Positions 49,936 through 57,229 of a stretch of 64,000 bases of DNA are shown piece by piece. The position numbers were made by a program, and so were the translations under genes. The stretch lies in the NCBI RefSeq assembly GCF_021168555.1, contig NZ_JAJOZS010000006.1, positions 62,001 to 126,000 on the forward strand, written 5' to 3'. Source of the DNA: Stenotrophomonas sp. MMGLT7. Its GTDB lineage: Bacteria; Pseudomonadota; Gammaproteobacteria; Xanthomonadales; Xanthomonadaceae. The notes under the pieces are model-generated. The model was given only the letters and a program-made list of their open reading frames with translations. It had not been told where the DNA came from and ran no database searches. Every line of letters begins with the position of its first letter. The first letter of the stretch is position 1.

Positions 49936-50346
49936 TCAGGCCGGGCCCGGCCGCCTTTCCCGCTCCTGCATCCAGTCGCGGGCCACGGCATGCCCTGCCT
50001 CGGGCCTGTCCACCACCAGTACCAGCTGGTGGTCGTGGTCGCTGTACTGCACCTGGATGTTGACGCCGGCCTGCGCCATGCGTCCGCACAGTTCCGCCAG
50101 TTGGCCGGGGCGGTCCTGGTCCAGGCGCAGCAGGATCGCCTCGCGTTCGGCGACGACGTTGAACCCGTGCGCCTCCAGTACCTGCGAGGCGGGATCGTCG
50201 GAACGGAACAGGAAATGCGCCAGTCCGCCGCCGTCGGCGACCCAGGCGCCACCGCCCTCGATGCTGATGCCGGCCTCGCCCAGCGCCTTGGCCATGGCCG
50301 CCAGGCTCCCGGGGCGGTCGGGCAGCAGGATGGACAGGTCCTTCAT
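49936..50346 (-). CDS. Tandem ACT-domain protein
   Basis: 136 residues with two ACT domains: MKDLSILLPDRPGSLAAMAK, ALGEAGISIEGGGAW in the first and RLDQDRPGQLAELCGRMAQA plus GVNIQVQYSDHDHQLVLVVD in the second. ACT pairs bind amino acids or similar ligands and regulate enzymes or transcription; no catalytic domain is attached. Its ATG overlaps the osmC-like stop as ATGA, so it is coupled and probably regulated with it. Confidence 0.85.
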   Translation of the reverse strand: MKDLSILLPDRPGSLAAMAKALGEAGISIEGGGAWVADGGGLAHFLFRSDDPASQVLEAHGFNVVAEREAILLRLDQDRPGQLAELCGRMAQAGVNIQVQYSDHDHQLVLVVDRPEAGHAVARDWMQERERRPGPA

Positions 50347-50834
50347 GCGTCCGCCCCGTGCGTGGCGCCCGCAAGGGCGACGTGCGCGCTGTGCCTTACC
50401 GGCACACGGCAGGCGTTGGCGATGAAGCAGTTCTGGTGCGCGCGCCGGTGCAGTTCCTGCGCCAGCGCGGCATCGCTGTCGGCGCTCACCACGACCTGCG
50501 GGTTGAGCTCGATCGCGCCGATGCCGGTGCCGCCGCGGGTGTCGAGCGTGGTCATGGCGGCGTCGGCGTAGGCCAGCACGCACACGCCTTCGCGTGCGCA
50601 CAGCGAGAGATAGGACAGCATGTGGCAGGCCGAGGCGGCGGCCAGCAGCAGTTCCTCCGGGTTGTGCCGGGAGGCATCGCCGAGGAAGGCCGGATCGGCG
50701 CTGCCGGCCAGCTCGGGCTTGCCGTCGGCCAGGATGCGGTAGTCGCGGCGGTAGCCGTCGTAGCGGCGGGTGCCGCCGCCGGCGTCGCCGTCCCAGACGA
50801 TCCGCAGGCCGTAGTGGTGCAGGGCGTGGCTCAT
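50343..50834 (-). CDS. OsmC family protein
   Basis: 163 residues, OsmC/Ohr fold. These are dimeric cysteine peroxidases or related proteins. Conserved: NPEELLLAAASACHMLSYLS with the first redox Cys and ANAC/NCFIANACRVPV with the second, matching the OsmC two-cysteine arrangement, more like the YhfA-type subgroup. It diverges from an ArsR-type regulator with 72 bp between starts; the inverted repeat there is the likely operator. The downstream ACT gene is coupled. Confidence 0.9.
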   Translation of the reverse strand: MSHALHHYGLRIVWDGDAGGGTRRYDGYRRDYRILADGKPELAGSADPAFLGDASRHNPEELLLAAASACHMLSYLSLCAREGVCVLAYADAAMTTLDTRGGTGIGAIELNPQVVVSADSDAALAQELHRRAHQNCFIANACRVPVRHSAHVALAGATHGADA

Positions 50835-50884
50835 CGTGTTTCCTTCGCTTGTGGAGGACGAAGGCTAGCCATCGCCTGGCGGCG

Positions 50885-50908
50885 ATGCTTCGACTAGCAT
50901 CGAAGCAT
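50885..50908. promoter_or_regulatory. Candidate ArsR-family operator between osmC-like and arsR-like genes
   Basis: Perfect inverted repeat ATGCTTCGA (50885-50893) / TCGAAGCAT (50900-50908) with a 6-bp spacer CTAGCA. The right arm runs into the ATG of the regulator (50907-50909), as expected for autorepression, and the left arm is 51 bp ahead of the OsmC start. Arms are seen; binding is inferred. Confidence 0.7.
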
Positions 50909-51578
50909 GTCCGACGCCGCCAGCCTTTCCCGCATCGCCTCGCTGATCGGCGATCCCTCCCGCAGCCGCATGTTGCTGGCGCTGCTGGGCGGGCAGGCGC
51001 GCACCGCCAGCGAACTGGCGCTGGATGCCGATGTCTCCGCATCGACGGCCAGCAGCCATCTGGCGCGGCTGACCGAGGCCGGATTGCTGCAGGTGGTCAG
51101 GCAGGGCCGCCACCGCTACTTCCGCCTGGCCGGGGCGGAGGTGGCCGCGATGCTGGAGACCCTGCTCGGCGCGGTTGCGGCCCCCGCCGCACGGCGCACC
51201 GGGCCGGCGGACGCGGCGTTGCGGCGGGCGCGGGTCTGCTACGACCACCTGGCCGGCGAGCTGGCGGTGGAGTGGCTGGAGGCGATGCGCGCGAGCGGCT
51301 GCCTGCAGGCCGCCATCGGCCAGGAACTGGCGCTGACCGAGGCCGGGCTGGCCTGGTGCGGCAATGCCGGCATCGACGTGGCGGCGTTGCGCCAGGCGCG
51401 GCGGCCGCTGTGCCGGGGCTGCCTGGACTGGAGCGAACGCCGCGACCATCTCGCCGGAAGCCTCGGCGCCGCGGTGCTGCAGCGCCTGTTCGCGCTGGGC
51501 CATGCGCGGCGCATCGCCGATTCGCGCGCGGTTGTCATCGACGCGCACGGCCGCCGTTTCCTGTTCCCGCAGGCTTGA
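50907..51578 (+). CDS. ArsR-family winged-helix regulator with C-terminal extension
   Basis: 223 residues. The N-terminal winged helix (about 8-95) has LIGDPSRSRMLLALLGGQAR, TASELALDADVSASTASSHL (recognition helix) and RQGRHRYFRLAG. Residues about 100-223 form an extension with CYDHLAGELAVEWLE and RPLCRGCLDWSERRDHLAGS, seen in YdfF-like ArsR proteins; the metal-binding CXC of ArsR/SmtB is absent, so the signal is probably not arsenic. Divergent from OsmC-ACT and convergent with dbpA (15 bp apart). Confidence 0.88.
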   Translation: MSDAASLSRIASLIGDPSRSRMLLALLGGQARTASELALDADVSASTASSHLARLTEAGLLQVVRQGRHRYFRLAGAEVAAMLETLLGAVAAPAARRTGPADAALRRARVCYDHLAGELAVEWLEAMRASGCLQAAIGQELALTEAGLAWCGNAGIDVAALRQARRPLCRGCLDWSERRDHLAGSLGAAVLQRLFALGHARRIADSRAVVIDAHGRRFLFPQA

Positions 51579-51593
51579 CCGTAGGGCTGGCGC

Positions 51594-52970
51594 TCAGAGC
51601 CTGCGCACGCGGAAGCGCCGGCCCTTGATCCTGCCGGCCTCCAGCCGCTGCAGCGCCTTGTCCGCCTGCGCCCGCGCCACCGCCACGTAGGAGCGGGTGG
51701 CGAAGATGTCGATCCGGCCGATGGCCTTGCCGGGCAGGCCGGCCTCGCCGGTGAGCGCGCCGAGGATGTCGCCGGCACGCAGCTTGTCGGTCTTGCCGCC
51801 GTCGATGCGCAGCGTGGTCATCGACGCCTGCGGCAGCTGCGGCGGCCTGCCGGTGGCCAGCGGCGAGCGCGACCAGGCCGGTGCATGCCCCAGTTCGTCC
51901 TCGATCGCCTGCGCGCGCGGCATCTCGCGTGGCGTGGCCAGGCTCAGCGCCAGCCCGGGCTTGCCGGCGCGGCCGGTGCGTCCGATGCGGTGGCGGTAGG
52001 TCTGCGCGTCGGTGGGCAGCTCGTAGTTCACCACCGCGGCCAGGTCGGCCACGTCCAGCCCGCGCGCGGCCACGTCGCTGGCCACCAGCACGTTGCAGCT
52101 GCGGTTGGCCAGGCGCAGCAGCACCTCGTCGCGGTCGCGCTGCTCCATGTCGCCGTGCAGGGCGAGGGCGGAGAAGCCGAACTGCTGCAGCGAGTTGGCC
52201 ACCTCGTCCACGTCCTTGCGGGTGTTGCAGAACACCACCGCCGATTCCGGCGCGTGCCGCAGCAGCAGCCCGGCCACCGCCTTCTGCCGGTGCGCCGGTT
52301 CCACCTCGAAGAACAGCTGCTCGATCACCGGCGCGCTGTCGCCGCCTTCGACGGTGACTTCCACCGGCTCGTGCAGCAACTGCCGCGCCAGTTCGCGGAT
52401 CGGCTCGGGAAAGGTGGCCGAGAACAGCAGGCTCTGGCGATCCTTGGACGTGCGCCCGGCGATCTCGCGGATCGGTTCCTCGAAGCCCATGTCGAGCATG
52501 CGGTCGGCCTCGTCCAGCACCAGCGTCTTCACCCCGCCCAGGTGCAGCGCGCGCTTGCGCGCCAGCTCCTGGATGCGCCCGGGCGTGCCCACCACCACCT
52601 GCGGGTCGTGCGCCTCCAGCGAGGCCAGCTGAGGGCCCAGCGGCATCCCGCCGGTCAGTACCAGCAGCTTGAGGTTGGGGATGCCGGTGGCCAGCTTGCG
52701 CAGCTGCTTGCCGACCTGGTCGGCCAGTTCGCGGGTCGGGCACAGCACCAGTGCCTGCGCACGCACCAGCGCCGGGTCGAGCCGGTGCAGCAGGCCCAGG
52801 CCGAAGGCGGCGGTCTTGCCGCTGCCGGTCGGCGCCTGCGCGATGACGTCGCGGCCATCGAGGATCGGCGGCAGGCTCTGCGCCTGGATCGGGGTGAGGG
52901 CGGTATAGCCGAGAGCGTCGATGCCGGGCAGCAGCGACGGCGACAGGGGCAGGGAGGCGAAGTCGGTCAT
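51594..52970 (-). CDS. dbpA: ATP-dependent RNA helicase DbpA
   Basis: 458 residues, DEAD-box helicase specific for 23S rRNA hairpin 92, used in 50S assembly. Motifs: Q region [75 protein letters not shown]. The C-terminal RNA-binding domain (about 380-455: DKLRAGDILGALTGEAGLPG, then KAIGRIDIFATRSYVAVAR) is the DbpA signature and separates it from other DEAD-box proteins. Divergent from uup across a heptamer array. Confidence 0.95.
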   Translation of the reverse strand: MTDFASLPLSPSLLPGIDALGYTALTPIQAQSLPPILDGRDVIAQAPTGSGKTAAFGLGLLHRLDPALVRAQALVLCPTRELADQVGKQLRKLATGIPNLKLLVLTGGMPLGPQLASLEAHDPQVVVGTPGRIQELARKRALHLGGVKTLVLDEADRMLDMGFEEPIREIAGRTSKDRQSLLFSATFPEPIRELARQLLHEPVEVTVEGGDSAPVIEQLFFEVEPAHRQKAVAGLLLRHAPESAVVFCNTRKDVDEVANSLQQFGFSALALHGDMEQRDRDEVLLRLANRSCNVLVASDVAARGLDVADLAAVVNYELPTDAQTYRHRIGRTGRAGKPGLALSLATPREMPRAQAIEDELGHAPAWSRSPLATGRPPQLPQASMTTLRIDGGKTDKLRAGDILGALTGEAGLPGKAIGRIDIFATRSYVAVARAQADKALQRLEAGRIKGRRFRVRRL

Positions 52971-52986
52971 GCGGCATTGTAGGGGA

Positions 52987-53210
52987 GGCCGGGATTGGGG
53001 ATTGGGGATTGGGGATTAGGGATTGGCAAGAGCGGCTTTGCTTCGGCCCCGACATTCACTGATGCATGGAGACCGCTCGCCCGCCATCACAACGGCCTGT
53101 CCGTGACACGCTCTTGCGAATCCCGAATCCCGAATCCCGAATCCCGAATCCCCAATCCCCAATCCCCAATCCCCAATCCCCAATCCCCAATCCCCAATCC
53201 CCAATCCCGG
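52987..53210. repeat. Heptamer array pair (b) in the dbpA-uup divergent region
   Basis: The left arm has five GGGATTN units (52991-53025); the right arm has 13 AATCCCN units (53119-53209), first four AATCCCG, then eight AATCCCC, last AATCCCG. Arms are capped by GGCC/GGCC and enclose about 93 bp of unique sequence. It occupies nearly the whole 259-bp promoter interval between two divergent start codons. Confidence 0.9.
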
Positions 53211-53217
53211 CCTCCCG

Positions 53218-53223
53218 TACAAT
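53218..53223 (+). promoter_or_regulatory. -10 box of uup, predicting a leaderless mRNA
   Basis: TACAAT ends 6 bp before the uup ATG at 53230, so initiation would fall at or near the start codon. The -35 position falls inside the C-rich heptamer array and has no TTGACA-like sequence. Confidence 0.45.
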
Positions 53224-53229
53224 CCCCCC

Positions 53230-55131
53230 ATGCCCCTGATCACCTTGCAGAACGTCGACTACAGCGTCGGCGGCCCGTTGTTGCTGGAAAAAGTCGAGTT
53301 GGCCATCGAGCCGGGCGAGCGTATCGCCCTGATCGGCCGCAACGGCGCCGGCAAGTCCACGCTGATGAAGCTCATCGCCGGCGAGCTGAAGCCCGACGAC
53401 GGCGAGGTGCGCGTGCAGCAGGGCGTGCGCATCGCCCGGCTGGAACAGGAAGTGCCGCACGGCGCCGCCGGCAGCGTGTTCGACGTGGTCGCCGACGGCC
53501 TGGGCGAGCTGGGCCAGTGGCTGGCCGAGTTCCATCGCCTCAGCCATGCCGAGGTGTTCGACGGCGACGCGCTGGGCAAGGTGCAGGCGAAGATCGACGG
53601 CGCGCAGGGCTGGGCGCTGGAGCAGCGCGTGGACGAGACCCTGACCAAGCTGGAGCTGGACGGCGGCGCGCAGTTCGCGCGGCTGTCCGGCGGCATGAAG
53701 CGGCGGGTGCTGCTGGCGCGCGCGCTGGTGTCGGCGCCGGACGTGCTGCTGCTGGACGAGCCGACCAACCACCTGGACATCGAGGCGATCGACTGGCTCG
53801 AGGTCTTCCTCAAGGGCTGGAACGGCAGCGTGGTGTTCGTCACCCACGACCGCCGCTTCCTGCGCGCGCTGGCCACCCGCATCGTCGAGATCGATCGCGG
53901 CCAGGTGACCAGCTGGCCGGGCGACTGGGCCAACTACGAGCGCCGCCGCGAGGAACGGCTCAACGCGCAGGCGCAGGAGAACGCCCGCTTCGACAAGCTG
54001 CTGGCGCAGGAGGAGGCGTGGATCCGCCAGGGCATCAAGGCCCGCCGCACCCGCGACGAGGGCCGCGTGCGCCGGCTCAAGGCGATGCGCAGCGAGCGCT
54101 CGCAGCGGCGCGAGCTGGGCGGCAACGTCAGGATGGCCGCGGCGCAGGGCGAGTCGTCCGGCAAGAAGGTGATCGAGGCCAAGGAGGTGACGTTCGCGTA
54201 CGGCGAGCGGGTGATGGTGCGCGATTTCTCCACCGTGATCCTGCGCGGCGACCGCATCGGCCTGATCGGCCCCAACGGCAGCGGCAAGACCACCCTGCTC
54301 AAGCTGCTGCTGGGCGAACTGCAGCCGCAGTCCGGCGAGATCCGCCAGGGCACCAACCTGCAGGTGGCCTACTTCGACCAGTACCGCGCCACCTTGCGCG
54401 AGGACTGGAACGCGATCGAGAACGTGGCCGAGGGCGCGGACTTCGTCGAGGTCGGCGGCAAGCGCAAGCACGTGCTGTCCTACCTGCAGGATTTCCTGTT
54501 CACACCCGAGCGCGCGCGCGCGCCGATCACCCGCCTGTCCGGCGGCGAGCGCAACCGGCTGCTGCTGGCGCGGCTGTTCGCGCAGCCGTCCAACCTGCTG
54601 GTGATGGACGAACCCACCAACGACCTCGACGTGGAGACGCTGGAGCTGCTGGAGGAACTGCTGGGCGACTACGCCGGTACGTTGCTGCTGGTCAGCCACG
54701 ACCGCGACTTCATCGACAACGTGGTCACCTCGACCATGGTGATGGAGGGCGACGGCCGCATCGGCGAGTACGTCGGCGGCTACAGCGACTGGACGCGCCA
54801 GGGCAGCCAGTCGTGGCTGCGGCAGCGTGCCGTCCCGGCCGAAGCCACCGTGGTTGTGCCGGCCGCGGCGCCGGCGCAGGACACGCCCGCCGCGGCCGGG
54901 GCGGCGCCGGCCAGGCGCAAGCTCAGCTACAAGGACGCACGCGAGCTGGAGCAGTTGCCGGGCCGCATCGAGACGCTGGAAGGCCGGGTCGCGGCGATGA
55001 CCGCGGCGATGAACGAGCCCGCCTTCTACCAGCGCGAGGCCGCCGCGATCGCCGCCGACAACGACGCACTGGCCGCCGTCCAGGCCGAACTGGACGCGGC
55101 CTACGCGCGCTGGGCCGAACTGGATGGGTGA
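53230..55131 (+). CDS. uup: ABC-F family ATPase Uup
   Basis: 633 residues, two ABC domains without membrane segments. ABC1 (about 1-230): GRNGAGKST, LSGGMKRRVLLARAL, LLLDEPTNHLD. ABC2 (about 315-535): GPNGSGKTTLLKLLLG, LSGGERNRLLLARLF, VMDEPTNDLD. The interdomain linker is charged, and the C-terminal coiled coil (about 565-633, RKLSYKDARELEQLPGRIET) is the DNA-binding extension that distinguishes Uup from EttA and other ABC-Fs. Uup reduces transposon precise excision and has ribosome-linked roles in E. coli. No recognisable Shine-Dalgarno precedes it. Confidence 0.94.
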   Translation: MPLITLQNVDYSVGGPLLLEKVELAIEPGERIALIGRNGAGKSTLMKLIAGELKPDDGEVRVQQGVRIARLEQEVPHGAAGSVFDVVADGLGELGQWLAEFHRLSHAEVFDGDALGKVQAKIDGAQGWALEQRVDETLTKLELDGGAQFARLSGGMKRRVLLARALVSAPDVLLLDEPTNHLDIEAIDWLEVFLKGWNGSVVFVTHDRRFLRALATRIVEIDRGQVTSWPGDWANYERRREERLNAQAQENARFDKLLAQEEAWIRQGIKARRTRDEGRVRRLKAMRSERSQRRELGGNVRMAAAQGESSGKKVIEAKEVTFAYGERVMVRDFSTVILRGDRIGLIGPNGSGKTTLLKLLLGELQPQSGEIRQGTNLQVAYFDQYRATLREDWNAIENVAEGADFVEVGGKRKHVLSYLQDFLFTPERARAPITRLSGGERNRLLLARLFAQPSNLLVMDEPTNDLDVETLELLEELLGDYAGTLLLVSHDRDFIDNVVTSTMVMEGDGRIGEYVGGYSDWTRQGSQSWLRQRAVPAEATVVVPAAAPAQDTPAAAGAAPARRKLSYKDARELEQLPGRIETLEGRVAAMTAAMNEPAFYQREAAAIAADNDALAAVQAELDAAYARWAELDG

Positions 55132-55133
55132 GG

Positions 55134-55228
55134 GGCGGGGATTGGGGATTGGGGATTGGGGATTGGGGATTCGCAAGGGCTGGGCTTGGCTTTCGCCAAT
55201 CCCCAATCCCCAATCCCCAATCCCCGCC
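55134..55228. repeat. Heptamer array pair (c) between convergent uup and barstar genes
   Basis: Left arm of five GGGATTN units (55138-55172) and right arm of four AATCCCC units (55198-55225) with a 25-bp centre. It starts 6 bp after the uup stop and ends 5 bp before the stop of the barstar-like gene, so it is the only sequence available to terminate both transcripts. Confidence 0.9.
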
Positions 55229-55230
55229 GC

Positions 55231-55656
55231 CTAGGCAGCCGCGCTCCCGGGCAGGTCGAGAAAACACACGAACGGCAGGCGCTCGCCGGCCCAGCGCTGC
55301 GCGGCCTCGTCGAGGATGTCGAGCAGGGTGGCGAAGTCGGGCTGGGCCTGCGCCTGCAGTTCCGCGGCATCCTCGAACAGCAGCGCATAGCCGCCGGGAG
55401 CGGGCAGCCACGACAGGTCGCGCAGGGCATCGGACAGCGCGTCCCAGTTGCGGCCGAACCCCGGCGGGAAATCCAGTTGCGCCGACAGCCGCAGCAGCAG
55501 CGTGCGCTTGTCGCGGCAGCCGCGCAGGTCGATGCGGCAGATGCGCAGGCCGGCATCGCGCGCCAGCGCCGCCAGCGCGTCGAGGTCGCCGGGGGCGACC
55601 TGGTAGACGCCCGAGGAGGCGGCATCGCCCAGGGCGAGGTCGAAGTCGTTGCTCAT
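55231..55656 (-). CDS. Barstar family RNase inhibitor
   Basis: 141 residues with a barstar fold: RIDLRGCRDKRTLLLRLSAQ, FPPGFGRNWDALSDALRDLS (the conserved N-DAL-D helix whose acidic residues plug the RNase active site) and ALLFEDAAEL. It is cytosolic, with no signal. Its ATG overlaps the stop of the upstream RNase gene (ATGA), so inhibitor and RNase are coupled. It is expected to protect the cell from the adjacent enzyme. Confidence 0.9.
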   Translation of the reverse strand: MSNDFDLALGDAASSGVYQVAPGDLDALAALARDAGLRICRIDLRGCRDKRTLLLRLSAQLDFPPGFGRNWDALSDALRDLSWLPAPGGYALLFEDAAELQAQAQPDFATLLDILDEAAQRWAGERLPFVCFLDLPGSAAA

Positions 55657-56114
55657 GGCTGCACCCGTGCCGGGACCTCGAAACTGAGGAAGTTCTCGTA
55701 GTGGTCCTCGCTGTAGTACCACGCCTGCGGCGGGTCGCCGCCGGTGACGATGCGGCGCGCGCCACGATGCGACAGGCCGGGCGTGTCGACCGTGTACTCG
55801 CGGTAATAGCCGCGCGGACGCTGCGGCAGGCGGCCCTCGCGGTTGCCGAATACGCTGCCGTCCTGCGCGTGCGGGTAGGGGCCGCCACGCTGGATCAGGG
55901 CGATGGTCTGCCGCGCCTCGGCCGGCAGGAACGCGGGCAGCGCGGCATCGTCGCCGGGCTGGTCGCGTGCCGCTTCGACAGGGCTCGGCTGTGCCGGGGC
56001 CGGCAGCGACGGTGGTGCGAAGTCCGGCGGCGGCGCGTGTTGCAGGGAGCGGATGCCCCACAGGCCGCCGACCAGCAGGACGATGGCGACGATCAGCAGT
56101 ACAGGCTTGCGCAT
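55653..56114 (-). CDS. Barnase-like (N1/T1/U2 superfamily) ribonuclease with N-terminal membrane segment
   Basis: 153 residues. Residues about 4-22 (PVLLIVAIVLLVGGLWGI) are a signal peptide or anchor, about 25-58 a Pro/Ala linker, and about 60-150 a barnase-type domain. Catalytic candidates matching barnase E73, R87 and H102 are E106 (YYREYTVDTPG), R120 (GARRIV) and H138 (YSEDHYENF). It therefore acts outside the cytoplasm or on incoming RNA, with the coupled barstar as immunity. An upstream ATG at 56144 would add ten residues; neither has a clear Shine-Dalgarno. Confidence 0.87.
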   Translation of the reverse strand: MRKPVLLIVAIVLLVGGLWGIRSLQHAPPPDFAPPSLPAPAQPSPVEAARDQPGDDAALPAFLPAEARQTIALIQRGGPYPHAQDGSVFGNREGRLPQRPRGYYREYTVDTPGLSHRGARRIVTGGDPPQAWYYSEDHYENFLSFEVPARVQP

Positions 56115-56385
56115 CGGGAAACGCTGCGGTGGCGAAAGACGCATGCAGTATGGCCGCGCCTGGCTGTTGCCAGGTTGAACGAGGCGCCCGCGGCGTGCCG
56201 GTTCACGCTGGAATAACCGGGGTGCGGTGCATGGTATGCGGTGTGCCGGCGAAGTCGCCGCAGTGCTTTCGGCAGCCCGGTGGAATGGAGTATTTCCCCG
56301 CCCTGCTTGGTAAGCGCGCGCTTCGTCCCTACCATTCACCACGCAACGCCCGGCCCCCGCCGGGCGACGAGTCCAGGAGACCCTC

Positions 56386-56997
56386 ATGGCCTATACCCTT
56401 CCGAAGCTGCCCTACGCCTACGACGCGCTCGAGCCGAACATCGACGCGAAGACGATGGAGATCCACTACACCAAGCACCACCAGACCTACATCAACAACG
56501 TCAACGCCGCGCTGGAAGGCACCGAGTACGCCGACCTGCCGGTCGAGGAACTGGTGGCCAAGATCAAGACGCTGCCGGAGAACCTGCAGACCGCGGTCCG
56601 CAACAACGGTGGCGGCCACTACAACCACTCGCTGTTCTGGCAGTGGCTCTCGCCCAACGGCGGCGGCGAGCCCAAGGGCGAAGTCGCCAAGGCTATCGAG
56701 GCCGACCTGGGCGGGTTCGAGAAGTTCAAGGAAGCCTTCACCAAGGCCGCGGTGAGCCGCTTCGGCTCCGGCTGGGCGTGGCTGGTGGTCACCCCGGACA
56801 AGAAGCTCAAGGTCACCAGCAGCGCCAACCAGGACAGCCCGCTGACCGACGGCGAGGTCCCGGTGCTGGGCCTGGATGTGTGGGAACACGCCTACTACCT
56901 GAAGTACCAGAACCGCCGCCCCGAGTACATCGGCGCCTTCTACAACGTCGTCAACTGGGACGAGGTGGAGCGCCGCTACAAGGACGCGATCGCCTGA
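56386..56997 (+). CDS. sodA: Superoxide dismutase, manganese type
   Basis: 203 residues, cytosolic. Metal ligands H27, H82 ([11 protein letters not shown]), D165 and H169 ([14 protein letters not shown]). Gly77 and Gln150 (SANQDSPL) are Mn-type markers rather than Fe-type. [20 protein letters not shown] is the usual start. Monocistronic, with a terminator just after the stop and divergent from the barnase-like gene. Confidence 0.95.
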   Translation: MAYTLPKLPYAYDALEPNIDAKTMEIHYTKHHQTYINNVNAALEGTEYADLPVEELVAKIKTLPENLQTAVRNNGGGHYNHSLFWQWLSPNGGGEPKGEVAKAIEADLGGFEKFKEAFTKAAVSRFGSGWAWLVVTPDKKLKVTSSANQDSPLTDGEVPVLGLDVWEHAYYLKYQNRRPEYIGAFYNVVNWDEVERRYKDAIA

Positions 56998-57032
56998 TCG
57001 CAGCCCCGCACGGGGCTATCCGCATCGCGCAG

Positions 57033-57057
57033 AAGGCCGGGCATGTCCCGGCCTTTT
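57033..57057 (+). terminator. Terminator after sodA
   Basis: AAGGCCGGG (57033-57041), loop CATGT, CCCGGCCTT (57047-57055), then TT: a 9-bp stem with a short T tail (TTTT including the stem end). A smaller hairpin AGCCCC/GGGGCT precedes it at 57002-57017. Confidence 0.85.
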
Positions 57058-57063
57058 GCGTGA

Positions 57064-57226
57064 GTGGGGAATCGGGAATCTGTGGGGCGGGAATCGGGAA
57101 TCGGGAATGGAGAATCGGCAAGAGCGGTTTCCCGCGAGCTCGTGCCGTCGCTGCAGGCTCTCTGGACTTCCCGTCCCGTGTGGCCCTGCCTTTGCGATTC
57201 TCCATTCCCGATTCCCGATTCCCGCC
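57064..57226. repeat. Heptamer array pair (d), GGGAATC variant, between convergent sodA and GH3 genes
   Basis: Left: six GGGAATN-like units (57067-57117, interrupted by TGTGGGGC and a GGAGAAT variant). Right: inverted GATTCCC/ATTCCCG units (57195-57224). The unit differs by one base pattern from arrays (a)-(c) (GGGAATC versus GGGATTG). About 80 bp separates the arms. Confidence 0.85.
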
Positions 57227-57229
57227 GCT

